From positions 434,001 through 498,000 of the forward strand of contig JAHEWK010000012.1 in the NCBI GenBank assembly GCA_020740775.1: DNA of 64,000 bases, written 5' to 3'. The notes beneath the pieces were generated by a model. It was not told the DNA's origin and ran no database searches. It saw only the letters and a list, made by a program, of their open reading frames with translations. A program made the translations under genes and the position numbers. The stretch comes from Ilyonectria destructans. Taxonomy: Eukaryota; Ascomycota; Sordariomycetes; Hypocreales; Nectriaceae. Shown here piece after piece: positions 56,001 through 64,000 of this stretch (position 1 is its first letter; each line of letters begins with the position of its first letter).

Positions 56001-58936
56001 AACAGAACAAAGCCAAGGCCAATAGCAAGCCCAAGTCAACACATACTGGCCGTGGTGGCGCCTCGTCAAAGGACCCAAGCATCAATGAGAGCGATTCCGC
56101 TCAAGATATTGAGGACCGAATCAAGAAAATCATCGGCGACGGCCGGAAATTTACGAGTGCCACTTGGAGTACCAACGCGGACAGCGTTATGGAAGGGTCG
56201 ATTGAGGATCTCGTGAACGGAATTTCCGAAGAGTTCACTCCTCAAAGCAGCTACCACATCCGAATCATCGCGCCGCAGATCCAGCTGCAGAGCGACAAGA
56301 ACAAGAAGCATGTGGTGCTGGCTACCGCAAAGGGAATGGAACTAAAGGTGATGGAGGTCATGGACAAGGAGAGAATCTCCGATAACGTCAGTGGTCTCGT
56401 ACAACGCCGGTTCTTGGTCAACATGGACAGCATCCAGTTCTTCGTCACCCATCAGAAATGGTTCCTCACCAACCTCCTATCGATGTACGTCGGAAGCAAG
56501 TACGGAACGCCGAGCGGGTCATCCTGGCCGCCTTGGGTCCCCATCGAGGTTGTGTTCGACTTCCAGGCAGATCCCTTCGGTTTCAAGCGCGTCGTGCAGA
56601 AGACTTCAGCCATGATCCGGTACGACAAGTACAATACTTTACGTCTCAAGTACAATGATGAGGTCAACACCGATGCAACCAACGAGGCTTCGACAGAAAA
56701 CGCAGAGACCCGAATGGACAACCTTTGGGTTGAGTTCCCTCAAGCCCGAGCACTCTGCAACTCGTCACAGTACTACGCTCTCTACGTCATTGTGCTTGAT
56801 CTTCTCATGTACAATGAACCATTGGAGAAGACAAGAAGCGAGCGACTGGAAAAGATTATTCTAGCGTCTGACTTTAGTGACCTGAGCGGAGCACCGGCCA
56901 TGGTACAGAAGCTCCAGCAGCGAATCAGGCAGATGGAAGAGATCAAGGAACATTTCCAAATCTACTCCAAGTACCTCGACAAGAAGGGCTGGGAAGACCG
57001 TCTACGCCTGGAGCGAGACCTGGCTGCTTGTGAGGATGAGTTATTCTTCATGATGAAGGCTATCACAACCTCACAGAGAAAATTGAACGTCAACTCGGAC
57101 AGCACAGCCTTGGTGAGATGGAACATCTCGGTTCGAGATATCGTCTGGCACCTGATGCAGGATTCCAACGAGGCGCTCGTGGAGTTTCAATTGAAGGACC
57201 TGGAGTACGACCGCACTGACAACTCGGACGGCTCCCACGTGAACCTCATCCGAGTGGGCAAAGTGCTAGGTCTGAATCTACTTCCGGATGCCACGTACCC
57301 AGAGATGGTCGCTCCTCACGCCGACCCTGAACGAACCCTGGGCCCGGAAAGCGAGAAGGAAATGATTCGTGTTTACTGGTACATGCTGGAGGCAATTGCT
57401 GGAATTACCGTCATGGACCGCTTCGAGGTCAACGTTTTGCCTATCAAGGTACAGCTGGAGCGTGAAGTGGGCAAGCGATTGTTTGAATACATCTTCCCAG
57501 GTATGGACGGGGACAAGATGACTGGCGAGAAGAACGATTCACCATTTATGATGAAGCAACTGGGCGATGGAGATGAGGAAGATGGCGATTCGTTGCCCAG
57601 CACGAATGGCCGCTCAGATTCAACTTCGTTTGATAAGGACTCGTCATCTTTCTCAACCCGTCCCGGATCGCTAGAACTCCGACTCCATCCAACCTTGACC
57701 TCCAGCTCGAAGTCGGAGCGCTCCTCGAAGAAGGCTCTCAGCGTTAACACAGGCGAGGGCCATTCGTTCCGCCTGTTCCGCACTCCAGGAACATCCAAGA
57801 CCCTGCTGAAGAAGGCTTCGCACGAGTCTTTGCGACCGGGCGCTACTCCTCGAGCACTTGGACGCAGCAATACGGGCTTTGAATCAAAGGACGGTCGCGA
57901 ATCTATTGCGGGCAGTGAGAAGCGGATCCCTCGATTCACACTTGGAAAGAAGCAGCAGGCCGAAGACAAGGACAAACAAGCATCGGATGATCTCACCAAG
58001 ATGATGACCCGCGCGAGCCACTTCATGACATTTGCCTCCATCAAGATGCCGTCTGTGGTTCTTTGCCTGAGCTACAAGGGCAAGGACCAGCGCAACTTTG
58101 AGGACGTTCACGACTTTGTTTTCAGGATGCCGACGATTGAGTGGCAGAACAAGACGTGGTCGAACTTGGACCTGGCTTTGGCGCTCAAAAAGGCCGTGAT
58201 GAAGGCGCTCATTTCTCACACGGGCGCTCTCATCGGTAACAAGTTCTCCAAGCATCGACCCAATGCTGAGCAGCGCAACAAGCTCAGGGAGTTGGCTAAC
58301 AGCTCTGTGCTGATTGCCCCCTCGTCATCGGGAGGCTCACAACACTACCCTGGCAGCCTCAACGACAGCGACGACTCTTCCAGCATATATGGCTCCTCGC
58401 CAGTCGACTTCTCCCGCTCGCCGCCTCGCTCCATCCGCGGCAGCACCCACAGCAGTATCCCACCGTCTACCACATCCCGCCGGCGAAGTCGCAGTTCCAG
58501 CGTTACCAGCCGCACGTCCCGTCGCAATGGTGGTTCCGGAGTGCATGGGCCCAACGTCCCGACTTACCTGATGATGACGCCCCCGACACCCATCGAAGAC
58601 AACCGCAGTCTTCGGCACAACCATGGCATGGATCTTCTCCGGCCAGGAACGAGCAGCGGACACAGCACAGCGCCAACGCAGAGCCATCAAGCCTTCAGGC
58701 GGATGGCCACAGGCATCGAGCGCCCCATGACCAGCATGAGTAATTATGAGGCCGGTGTGCGGAGAAAAAATGGTACGAACAACCTCAAGGACAAGCTCAG
58801 CGCCCTCACGTATCGCATGAGCCATCGTGACTCAAGCGAGCAGGAAGATGAACCAGAAGTGGAAGAAGAGATCCCTCCTCCTACGCAGCAGAGAACGAGG
58901 AGGCTCAGCTGGGTCACGGGAAGGTCGAAGGGATGA
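50018..58936 (+). CDS. FMP27: Fmp27/Hob-type bridge-like lipid-transfer protein
   Basis: One exon, 2972 residues, the expected size. Starts with a single membrane helix (TFVFGLIVLLYLSSFVLLAVL, about residues 7-30), as in bridge-like lipid-transfer proteins anchored in the ER. The family landmarks are visible: GFWDK at 1385-1389, followed by LRLNFHSRIHAAWKG, and WPPW at 2170-2173, followed by VPIEVVFDFQADPFGF. These correspond to the Fmp27 GFWDK and WPPW domains. Members form long hydrophobic grooves at ER contact sites and are proposed to move lipids in bulk. The middle contains repeated beta-rich modules; coiled-coil-like segments lie around 1820-1910 and 2290-2330. The last ~400 residues are Ser/Arg/Pro-rich and probably disordered. 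The start at 50018 is preceded by a 5' UTR intron and by two mini-uORFs. Confidence 0.95.
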   Translation: MALLNPTFVFGLIVLLYLSSFVLLAVLRILTGISIQRIGYFSLRRLAYTPRDGCRIEIRGLGLNVHRPTFAQPTWVSLVLSELIVTLDIRELEGNNKPAESDGESSDTDTDKNKTSDAKSNPIPRSRSSRQGAHTIIRSETWKKLTNVKEKIKRLHKNINWLRLIDVVATNSIINIVDVGNIQVGSFTVSVDTRPKMVDRARFFVQGKHSPSKDRQAEWTMTVRSVLFTADGNESMELLDHLFLNIHGFLYKSREGLRDAAVSLKLGRLHIPLDDMQTCLTKLKQCRKDPKSPGADEPIDIFLGKVVQEVDEPGSTNADLMRTVSDSKEFFSSILRGIKEVQLAVSFLGLTSKVQPVKAGANPILLNAAMKEVGIDLHRLDPKSPAHRMYFPPEAIAHEALGAALSISVGLDDGNGQSDRLIYIPMATTTVKTTLLSKTVEVLQGGKAEERNANIMFANSVVTSPSVDLDPRHIPLLLALMKSKPKAQKAQTNNRHIISRLLPKANIKFSMHEPVVRIKLKPLQKTEDPDDFDLIISSISSISIDMESSHSIIEDLHYSLDGAVRLQSHDLYYQTNTGDRFNLITTESFDMKVHLGARPDVYVEMTGNIQSAAISMVRPEITDGLRQIVRELRFDVEPEKGPAVKASRGHNFLRSAPSWLLRYQVDITDFSVEIAGIDEDISDDTRGIFLHWDHASAEYRAHRFDGLQRRVSRRRANSRSMTQSDSDLTPPSGSPRPKKKPQNIGDGRRLTLHARGIEAQIMDAIDRLEPEPFFSIPRLELLLSAASDAHGPTFNIQVTVRTILAQYSLYRHYAIGVAVMTLRKAFMQTGRDLPRHRHDSNPKDLSPPSSRLAPPGSPQDDGGSRSTSTPEMVTFDFKAALVQLKAEMPHDPAMMLHMYGLEMGRQRWSTPYIAAKLVRLYTEPPRMRNVWARVVSIKTGRLDFRESRRKSPQGAVIEEKMIDIVTEAVRIGIPHEVILSRISDNIINVIKAVQQLHHRFKTGTNEYILEKKPEGPKTVPKVSVRARNFLFELEDGAFEWKLGMIYRTGRIEQVQRIAREEAFRVKLKRVREDEIRRGNSKMRSRSTFPRGRNDAPSTSSVRSRSLDGISGTNGHNGTHRGRVPRYDPESENFAVNGYSKVSEHAARYHLDVFNGQNWKKRIEKAYQLCQNNVKEARSQFWGPSQLPDDFEEAENLLEVPPRPALMSTLINDLHFTLDKPTFPMKDLPDFVHKIGKGMPRDMQYSLLVPMHVGIEMGEAKVTLRDYPLPFLHIPPMKYGQSPKLQSVSLKSNFVIAEEFRGVESTRRVRVNVIPPRNASGEGSFAIEVRRTIGPVKSYSDVYMDVNTALPTRFTWGPCYQPAVQDMMMVIESFTKPQFDPSERVGFWDKLRLNFHSRIHAAWKGDGDVHLALKGTRDPYQVTGNGAGFLMCWRNDVKWNVNADDDPKRFIAVESSEYVLAIPDYSHEVREAARQQNELERHTPEDKFKTEATFKKVVMKLSGKVQFLLGLIFERAIEDGLRSFEFRPHYDIVLKNPHFAKDEDGLPYDAMRGFRSRHIHLSIAVRAPVDRDWLSENPEPSRSYNTVHLTPRFFTHFFAWWGLFGQPLSLPIRQGTLFPGREKNSKKFGRHLATVKYNLLLAPLFLSHIYKHKDVEDYSENAVSATGVKVRFDSFSLDLHQRREEFNTLGKDGNTETARTSGIKIHAAQLDLVSADIRAVSASLKGTTTEAIKKGSIATLMSDAEDKPDLSRFTIPDNDFSWIDMDDFVELDWILPTEPHPDTKILPLVYAPRLTYFRQTDIGGVIAGDPTRTSPFGNEPTHFCILNHDNDPIRVQGQLIQERLDQLGVQIQTHARNVGEAELKVIRSDGKDPELVQDFEALRKHTSVLREKKEFLESLLSQTEAKPSWSSQRMSGDRKRSVGSIGIHDETLHIPPSTEFESEFNNRFVIHNMQLKWNNLLRNIVLRYFHQNSQRRGFVYYLSRPAIKFILDIVEEQNKAKANSKPKSTHTGRGGASSKDPSINESDSAQDIEDRIKKIIGDGRKFTSATWSTNADSVMEGSIEDLVNGISEEFTPQSSYHIRIIAPQIQLQSDKNKKHVVLATAKGMELKVMEVMDKERISDNVSGLVQRRFLVNMDSIQFFVTHQKWFLTNLLSMYVGSKYGTPSGSSWPPWVPIEVVFDFQADPFGFKRVVQKTSAMIRYDKYNTLRLKYNDEVNTDATNEASTENAETRMDNLWVEFPQARALCNSSQYYALYVIVLDLLMYNEPLEKTRSERLEKIILASDFSDLSGAPAMVQKLQQRIRQMEEIKEHFQIYSKYLDKKGWEDRLRLERDLAACEDELFFMMKAITTSQRKLNVNSDSTALVRWNISVRDIVWHLMQDSNEALVEFQLKDLEYDRTDNSDGSHVNLIRVGKVLGLNLLPDATYPEMVAPHADPERTLGPESEKEMIRVYWYMLEAIAGITVMDRFEVNVLPIKVQLEREVGKRLFEYIFPGMDGDKMTGEKNDSPFMMKQLGDGDEEDGDSLPSTNGRSDSTSFDKDSSSFSTRPGSLELRLHPTLTSSSKSERSSKKALSVNTGEGHSFRLFRTPGTSKTLLKKASHESLRPGATPRALGRSNTGFESKDGRESIAGSEKRIPRFTLGKKQQAEDKDKQASDDLTKMMTRASHFMTFASIKMPSVVLCLSYKGKDQRNFEDVHDFVFRMPTIEWQNKTWSNLDLALALKKAVMKALISHTGALIGNKFSKHRPNAEQRNKLRELANSSVLIAPSSSGGSQHYPGSLNDSDDSSSIYGSSPVDFSRSPPRSIRGSTHSSIPPSTTSRRRSRSSSVTSRTSRRNGGSGVHGPNVPTYLMMTPPTPIEDNRSLRHNHGMDLLRPGTSSGHSTAPTQSHQAFRRMATGIERPMTSMSNYEAGVRRKNGTNNLKDKLSALTYRMSHRDSSEQEDEPEVEEEIPPPTQQRTRRLSWVTGRSKG

Positions 58937-61900
58937 AGAGATGATCAACTAACATGGCTCTCTCGCAAAAGGCTAGAAGGAAGAAGTGTAGTATAGCATA
59001 GAAACAAAGGGTATAGGCGCACGGCTGGGACACGGAGGAGTTGTTTCATTCCCCCCATTTGTCCCATACATGCTACCTCACGGAGGAATATTTGTAAGGG
59101 ACACAGCACATGCAAGGGGGGCGTTGGCAATACCTCCTTTTTTTTTTTACTGTATAGCGAGCGGCCCTTGGATGGGTGGATGAATGGACAAGGACAACCG
59201 CAAAAATACGTTTGGGAGGTACACTGTTTGTAAAAGAAGCAGAGGCAGCACCTCGGGATAGGTTCCGTATGTAATACAGAAGCTAGAAGATACATCTATG
59301 TTGATTGATTTGTGAGTGAGTTTGTACAGTATTTGCCAAGGATATTGACCTTGAATGGATCGTCGGTCCACTTGAGGGTATTTTCTAAGGTTGGGCAACC
59401 CGTATCTCAGGACTGAGCTTGACCTTGCTGAAACGCTCAACGAAGACTCTAGCCTCAAAGAACACACACCTACCTCCAGCCAGCCCCCGTCCCGGGCCGT
59501 CCTCGGCGACGCTCGCCACTCCGTAGTGGATACGGTACCGGGGCGGAGGAGTCCTCCGGCTACCTGCTCGATCGGGAAGGTCTGGGAGAACGAGGCCCGG
59601 ACAACGCCGGTGCGGGCATTGCCGACGCGGACGCTCAAGCGCACTACCATGACATGGCCGCACCGTATCCTAATTAGGGAATTTTAGGGAGCGTGAAGCC
59701 CCCTCCCCCCGTTGATAAGGAAACGGGGGGGCAGCGAATTGCGTGCGGTTCCGACGGAGGACGATGTGACTCTGAAGCGTTTTCCCGTGGCTTGTTGCGC
59801 GAGCGACGAGACTCTGCTACGGCACTGACTCTGTACAGTGCAGTAGGCAGATCTCCTCCTTACCACGTAGTCCCACGCTTCCCGTAGTTTCACCGCCGGC
59901 CCAGCCTGGATAGGTAGTTGGGAGCGCGACCTGGCAGCGGGCATGGATCATGGCCCGTCAGAGAGCAGGGGTCCATCTGTAGAGTCAAAGTTACGCCTGC
60001 AAGTCGGGGGCGGGAGGAGCCACGACGGACGAACGGCCGGCAAGGAACGACGTGGTGTGGCCGCCGAAGCCGCGGGAAATTGATTAGCCCAAGCGGGAAA
60101 ACAAGAAAACAAAAAAAAAAAAAAAAAGTTGTGAAGGGGAAAAATGCTGTCGTCTCGTCGCGATGCCTGCATCCGCCATGCATGCACACACTGCATCAAG
60201 ACCCCAGCGGCCCTATGCCAGTTATTCTGCCCAACTCTTCCTCTCCACAACAGAAACAAAACACACCAGCAAAAACCCGACGACACACCGCCCCGGCCGC
60301 CGGCGGAATCACATGACAGTCGGCAACGAAACCCGGCGGTTGGGCCCAGAACGCGCAGTTTGTCCTCCGCTATGACTGACTGCGTCTCCACCGCCGGGTT
60401 TTTCCCACCCCCCATGTTTTTGGAGTTACAGAGGACCCTGACGAAAGGACCCTGAGAATGTGGGAGAGCCCGGATCGGAATCCGAACCACCGGGCGGGAA
60501 TAAAATATCGCGCAGTTGCCGTCCGATTCGAGGGTCAGGCCCAGCTGCTGTGAACTAACTAATTAGCACGTCGCACATAGCCCTAGCGCACGAGATAACT
60601 AGTCCTCATAATTAGCAGCGCTCCCCACACGACGGATGCGGGCTCCCACCTTCTAGAAGGCGTCCTGATCTCCCACCAAGTCGAAATCTCCCGCGTCCAG
60701 ACCCCTAATTTTCCGGGTCCGCGACCCCCACGAGATGCTGGGTGTCATGTCCGTCGCAGGGCCAGGATATCGGTACCCAAGCCGTGTGTCGTCGGAGCAG
60801 CAGAGTCGGTACCAGTCGGAGTCAATGACGGATCCCCCATCCATCCCGCCGGGCCCGCGTCGTGTCCACTGCCATGTTGCGTGTGCGTGTGCTGTATCTG
60901 CTGCACCATGCACTCCAATCTCCCCCATCTCCCCATTTCGCGTTTCTCGGCATCCTCAAGTTTCGGTGAAACATTCTCGGCGTCCGTTCCGCTGTTCCGA
61001 TTAGAGGGCGTCCGACCAAGGGAAATGACCACGACAAGCCCCCAACGCCAACTCAACACTGCCAGTCCTACCATCCAGCCAGCCGTTGGGCACGCCTGCA
61101 TGCCATCACCAATCCGAGCTAGACGAAGCCTCAGCCGCTCCCACCGCCGCCAAACTTCGGCCCTGCCGATCGTGTCCATTTCTCCACGCGGCAGGAAATT
61201 CGTAGAGCCCACTCCGCGTCTCAGTCGGGTCACAGAGTCGTCTTGACACTCAGCACAAAGGGTCCAAAAATTGTTAAAATGTGTAAATCCATGTCGAGGG
61301 AGAACAATGTCTACCCTTGTCCATCATGCTATGCTCATCTCCTGCGCCAATCACCTATGCTTCCTCATTCGTACAGTTAGAAACACCTGTGCTATGTCCG
61401 TTCTGTTGATATCTTCCGTGACTTCGCCGAGTCCAAAAAAAAAGTTGCCCAATTCCAGCCATTCAAAACATATTCCGCCTCAACAAATGCATAGGTTATT
61501 GCACCGCATATTCTTCCTCTTCTCCAAAATGCTCCTTCCCCAGACGCGTCTCAAAACTCCGGCATGAGCCATTTCACTCTTTCGCGTTCTCGTAAGAAAA
61601 AAAAAATCCCCCGCTCTGGTGGAGTCATAGCACTAAGGCTGTGACTCAAATGTGAAAAGTGCAGAAAGAAGCAATTCCTGACACCGTACAATATGCTGGC
61701 TTGTGATTTTCGTGATGAGACAAAAAGGAAAAAAAAACTCCAAGAATGCCAATCGCTTCTAAATGATGAACCCAATTTCAGATGTGGGTTGATGGGTGGT
61801 TGGTTGGTTGGTGGTGATGAGGATGTCGATCGCACTCAATTGCCGAGGTTGGGTTATGAGCGCGACGCTCTCGAATTTCGATTGTTGGTGTGTGTCCAGA

Positions 61901-62280
61901 GCCGTCGGTCGGCCGGTCGGTGGTCGGTTGTTTAGTCCGAGCGGATGGTGTGTCGGCTAGCCCCCTTCGAGTCAGGTCTTGATTAATTGATTTCGTCATG
62001 CCAGTGGCTATTCCCTGCATTGGGTCAAGGCCCGGGTTGTGGAACTGCTGGCTCGCGTGCTGGCCTTCCATGACCCTTCCACCGAAGAAAAATTTGCATC
62101 ATATTACCAATGGATTGGTAGAGTGACCCGAGCGGTAGGGATGGCGGTCGGCAGGCATCCGGTTGTCGTCCTGCCCAAATCGGCATTGCAAAGGAACCCT
62201 GTTCAGGCACATGACGTGTCAACGCCCTGCCTGCGTCTGGGGTGTCATGGTTCCCCGTTGGTTGCCCGACACATGGGCGT
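58937..62280. other. 3.3-kb gap without a supportable gene
   Basis: Downstream of Fmp27 and of the minus-strand Ser/Pro-rich gene, so largely 3' UTR and spacer. Contains a 17-nt A-run at 60111-60127, a T-run near 59138-59149, and A/T-rich sequence between 61,260 and 61,760. Frames on both strands have no motifs. Confidence 0.45.
60111..60127. repeat. 17-nt A homopolymer
   Basis: Uninterrupted A-run following AAGAAAAC. Not followed by a coding frame and without target-site duplications nearby that I can see, so simple repeat rather than a retroposon tail. Confidence 0.8.
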
Positions 62281-63996
62281 TCACCCATTCAGTGAAAGGG
62301 GGATCCACCGGACCGGGACACCATCAGATGCAACCTCGTAAGGCTTGGTCGTCATCTTTCTGGGCGGTAGCGCCCATCGGGCGCGGCCTGGTCGCTGGTC
62401 ATCCAGTTTGCCGCGTTTGCGCATGGCCATTTCCATGACAGCGATCCGGATAAAGTCGGAATTCTCACGCATCTCACGCTGACGCATGCCGGGGGGTGGT
62501 GCGACGGCAGTCTGGGTGGGGACTTGCGGCTGTGGCTGCTGAGGTGCAGGCGACGTTTGAAGCGACGTTGATGGATAAGGGTTCCGGGACGACGGCGGAG
62601 TGGACCGGGATCGCTGGATCTTGTAGGTGCGCATTTGAATTGATGCTGCAAAGGTTCCAGTCCTAAAAGTCTTTGATGGTGACTCAATGCGCGAGTTCGT
62701 AGTTGGGTTAAGATAGCGGCGCATGGCTTCCGAAGGGATCTCCTCGAGAACAGGGGGTCGTCGCTCATCCGTGTAGGGCACGTTGGGATCGATGGTGAGA
62801 ATCGACCGGGTCAAGAAGTCGTCCGGTGGGATAGAGGGAAAATTGATAGCAGAGAAGGACTTGGCGGCCGACCTCAGAGCTCGCAGCGAGGCAGTCAAGT
62901 TAGACTTGAAGACGGACCTGAGTGGCTTGAAGGGCTTGAGAAACTGGGACTTGGAGGCAGTCTCTTCCGGTTGCGTTGATGATTTGATCTCAAATTCATC
63001 GCCATCAAGATCGCCGCTGGCTAAAGGATGCTCGTCAACAGAGCCTGGAGGTGACACAACAGGCTCTAGAGACTTGCGCATAGGGGAGGACCTGCTCCGG
63101 CGCGATAACGGGCTAGGGGTCCTGGGGGTGTCAAACGAGAGGCCGTCACTAGTAAAGGATTCGTCCAACGATGGGATAGAATCCATGGAATATGTCCTGG
63201 TAGACATGGCAGAGCCAATGTTGCAGTCGCTCACGCTGTCATCGTCGTCCATGGCATCCTGGGGTGGTGAGAGGAGCATGTCAAGCGGGCTCCGGCTAAG
63301 GGACCAGCTCAGGTCTTTCTCGGAACCATGGCCGCAATCCATGACCTCGTCCACCGTCAAGGACTTGACGGTTCGGCGGCGGTGCCGAAGTTGCCTGGGT
63401 CGTGGGATATCCGTAACAGCAAGGAGGGCGACAAGCGACGGGGAAATGGAGTCGGGCGAGAACGAATCCCGGGGTCGTCTGCGCTGCGACGTGTGTCGCT
63501 TCTGCGGGTGGGCGATGGGGCGGCTGCCGTTGGTGGTAGGGATCTTGACAGGGCTGGTGGGGGTTGTCGGTCGTGTGGTTAAACTCGTAGTAGTTGTTGG
63601 CGGGCTTGATGGGGAGAGACATAGAGTCTCTCGCCTGTCCTTGCGTTTGCCCATGTTGGCATCGGAGTTTGGCGGTACGGGTATGGGAGTGATGGTGACG
63701 GCGATGTTGGTCTTGTCGTTGTCATACTTGGGCGACCAGCGCAGAGGGGAGAAGGTCGGAGGCGTTGTCGTCGTGGTGGCGGCGTGAGGTGCGAGGTTGG
63801 TGGAGTTTTTATTCGACGCGGAGGGAATGGTCGAAGAAAGGGAGGAATAGGAGGGAGAGGGAGAATGAGTGGGAGAGGATTTATTATTGCCAGATGAAGT
63901 AATGTGAGTGTGAGTGCCCGGAGCTGAGGGAGCCGGGGCAGGAGCGATGTGCTGGCCCTGGCGGTGGGCGAGCAGGAAGGAGCGTGGGGACATCAT
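62281..63996 (-). CDS. Ser/Pro/Thr-rich protein of unknown function, 5' end at window edge
   Basis: Single open frame of 571 codons on the minus strand; the first ATGs are at 63996 and 63993, only 4-7 nt from the window edge, so the true start and any upstream exon may lie outside. The N-terminal half is Ser/Thr/Pro-rich and probably disordered. More structured-looking segments occur at SPSLVALLAVTDIPRPRQ (about 186-203), FLKPFKPLRSVFKSNLTASLRALRSAAKSFSAINFPSI, and the C-terminal NSDFIRIAVMEMAMRKRGKLDDQRPGRARWALPP. The latter looks like a conserved functional motif, but I do not recognise a named family. No introns apparent. No function assigned. Confidence 0.75.
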   Translation of the reverse strand: MMSPRSFLLAHRQGQHIAPAPAPSAPGTHTHITSSGNNKSSPTHSPSPSYSSLSSTIPSASNKNSTNLAPHAATTTTTPPTFSPLRWSPKYDNDKTNIAVTITPIPVPPNSDANMGKRKDRRETLCLSPSSPPTTTTSLTTRPTTPTSPVKIPTTNGSRPIAHPQKRHTSQRRRPRDSFSPDSISPSLVALLAVTDIPRPRQLRHRRRTVKSLTVDEVMDCGHGSEKDLSWSLSRSPLDMLLSPPQDAMDDDDSVSDCNIGSAMSTRTYSMDSIPSLDESFTSDGLSFDTPRTPSPLSRRSRSSPMRKSLEPVVSPPGSVDEHPLASGDLDGDEFEIKSSTQPEETASKSQFLKPFKPLRSVFKSNLTASLRALRSAAKSFSAINFPSIPPDDFLTRSILTIDPNVPYTDERRPPVLEEIPSEAMRRYLNPTTNSRIESPSKTFRTGTFAASIQMRTYKIQRSRSTPPSSRNPYPSTSLQTSPAPQQPQPQVPTQTAVAPPPGMRQREMRENSDFIRIAVMEMAMRKRGKLDDQRPGRARWALPPRKMTTKPYEVASDGVPVRWIPLSLNG

Positions 63997-64000
63997 AGTG

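Noticed and set aside
60111..60127. A-run as a retroposon tail
   Set aside because: No preceding element-like sequence or target-site duplication recognised.
1..64000. CRISPR array, integrated virus or transposase
   Set aside because: No regularly spaced direct repeats of CRISPR type, no recognisable viral or transposase frame, and all strong genes are spliced eukaryotic genes.

Overview
The window looks like nuclear DNA of a filamentous ascomycete (Pezizomycotina, most likely Sordariomycetes). Genes are monocistronic on both strands. They are interrupted by short introns, mostly 50-170 nt, with GT..AG ends and CTAAC-like branch sites. They are separated by gaps of 0.2-5 kb. The proteins include several fungus-specific families: a Pth11/rhodopsin-like membrane protein, an FHA-RING Dma ligase, Fmp27 and a fungal-type universal stress protein. 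I see no transposon, CRISPR, tRNA or rRNA gene. Splice junctions were assigned by hand from splice signals plus reading-frame and family continuity, so they are inferences.

Layout, left to right. 0.7-2.1 kb (+): a membrane-anchored protein with a C-terminal Cys/His motif. 2.9-4.9 kb (-): an FHA+RING ubiquitin ligase (Dma1/Chf type). 4.9-9.1 kb: a long gap with no supportable gene. 9.1-12.0 kb (-) VPS16 and 12.4-13.1 kb (+) ATG16 are divergent. ATG16 is convergent with DOT1 at 13.3-14.9 kb (-). 16.8-18.4 kb (-): a Pth11-like seven-helix protein. 21.6-23.4 kb (+): an F-box-like protein. EFL1 (23.8-27.0 kb, -) and eIF3 subunit L (27.7-29.3 kb, +) are divergent. After a 5-kb gap comes a universal stress protein gene (34.3-36.9 kb, +), whose frame stays open for a further 867 nt except for two TAG codons. 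GPHR/GPR89-like (39.1-40.7 kb, +) and a Nudix hydrolase (42.1-42.7 kb, +) follow. eIF4B (43.7-45.9 kb, -) is divergent from a small glycine-rich Tim17/22-like membrane protein (46.6-47.4 kb, +). A single 8.9-kb exon encodes the bridge-like lipid-transfer protein Fmp27 (50.0-58.9 kb, +). A Ser/Pro-rich conserved protein (62.3-64.0 kb, -) reaches the right edge.

Functionally these are mostly housekeeping genes: translation (eIF3L, eIF4B, EFL1), endomembrane traffic and autophagy (VPS16, ATG16, GPHR, Fmp27), chromatin (DOT1), and ubiquitin or stress signalling (Dma, USP). I do not see a defence system, secondary-metabolite cluster or mobile island. The most interesting signals are the USP locus (possible alternative promoter, plus a C-terminal extension behind two TAGs that could each be a 3' splice site), recurring TACTACGTAGTA palindromes in the gaps, and small upstream ORFs before Fmp27.
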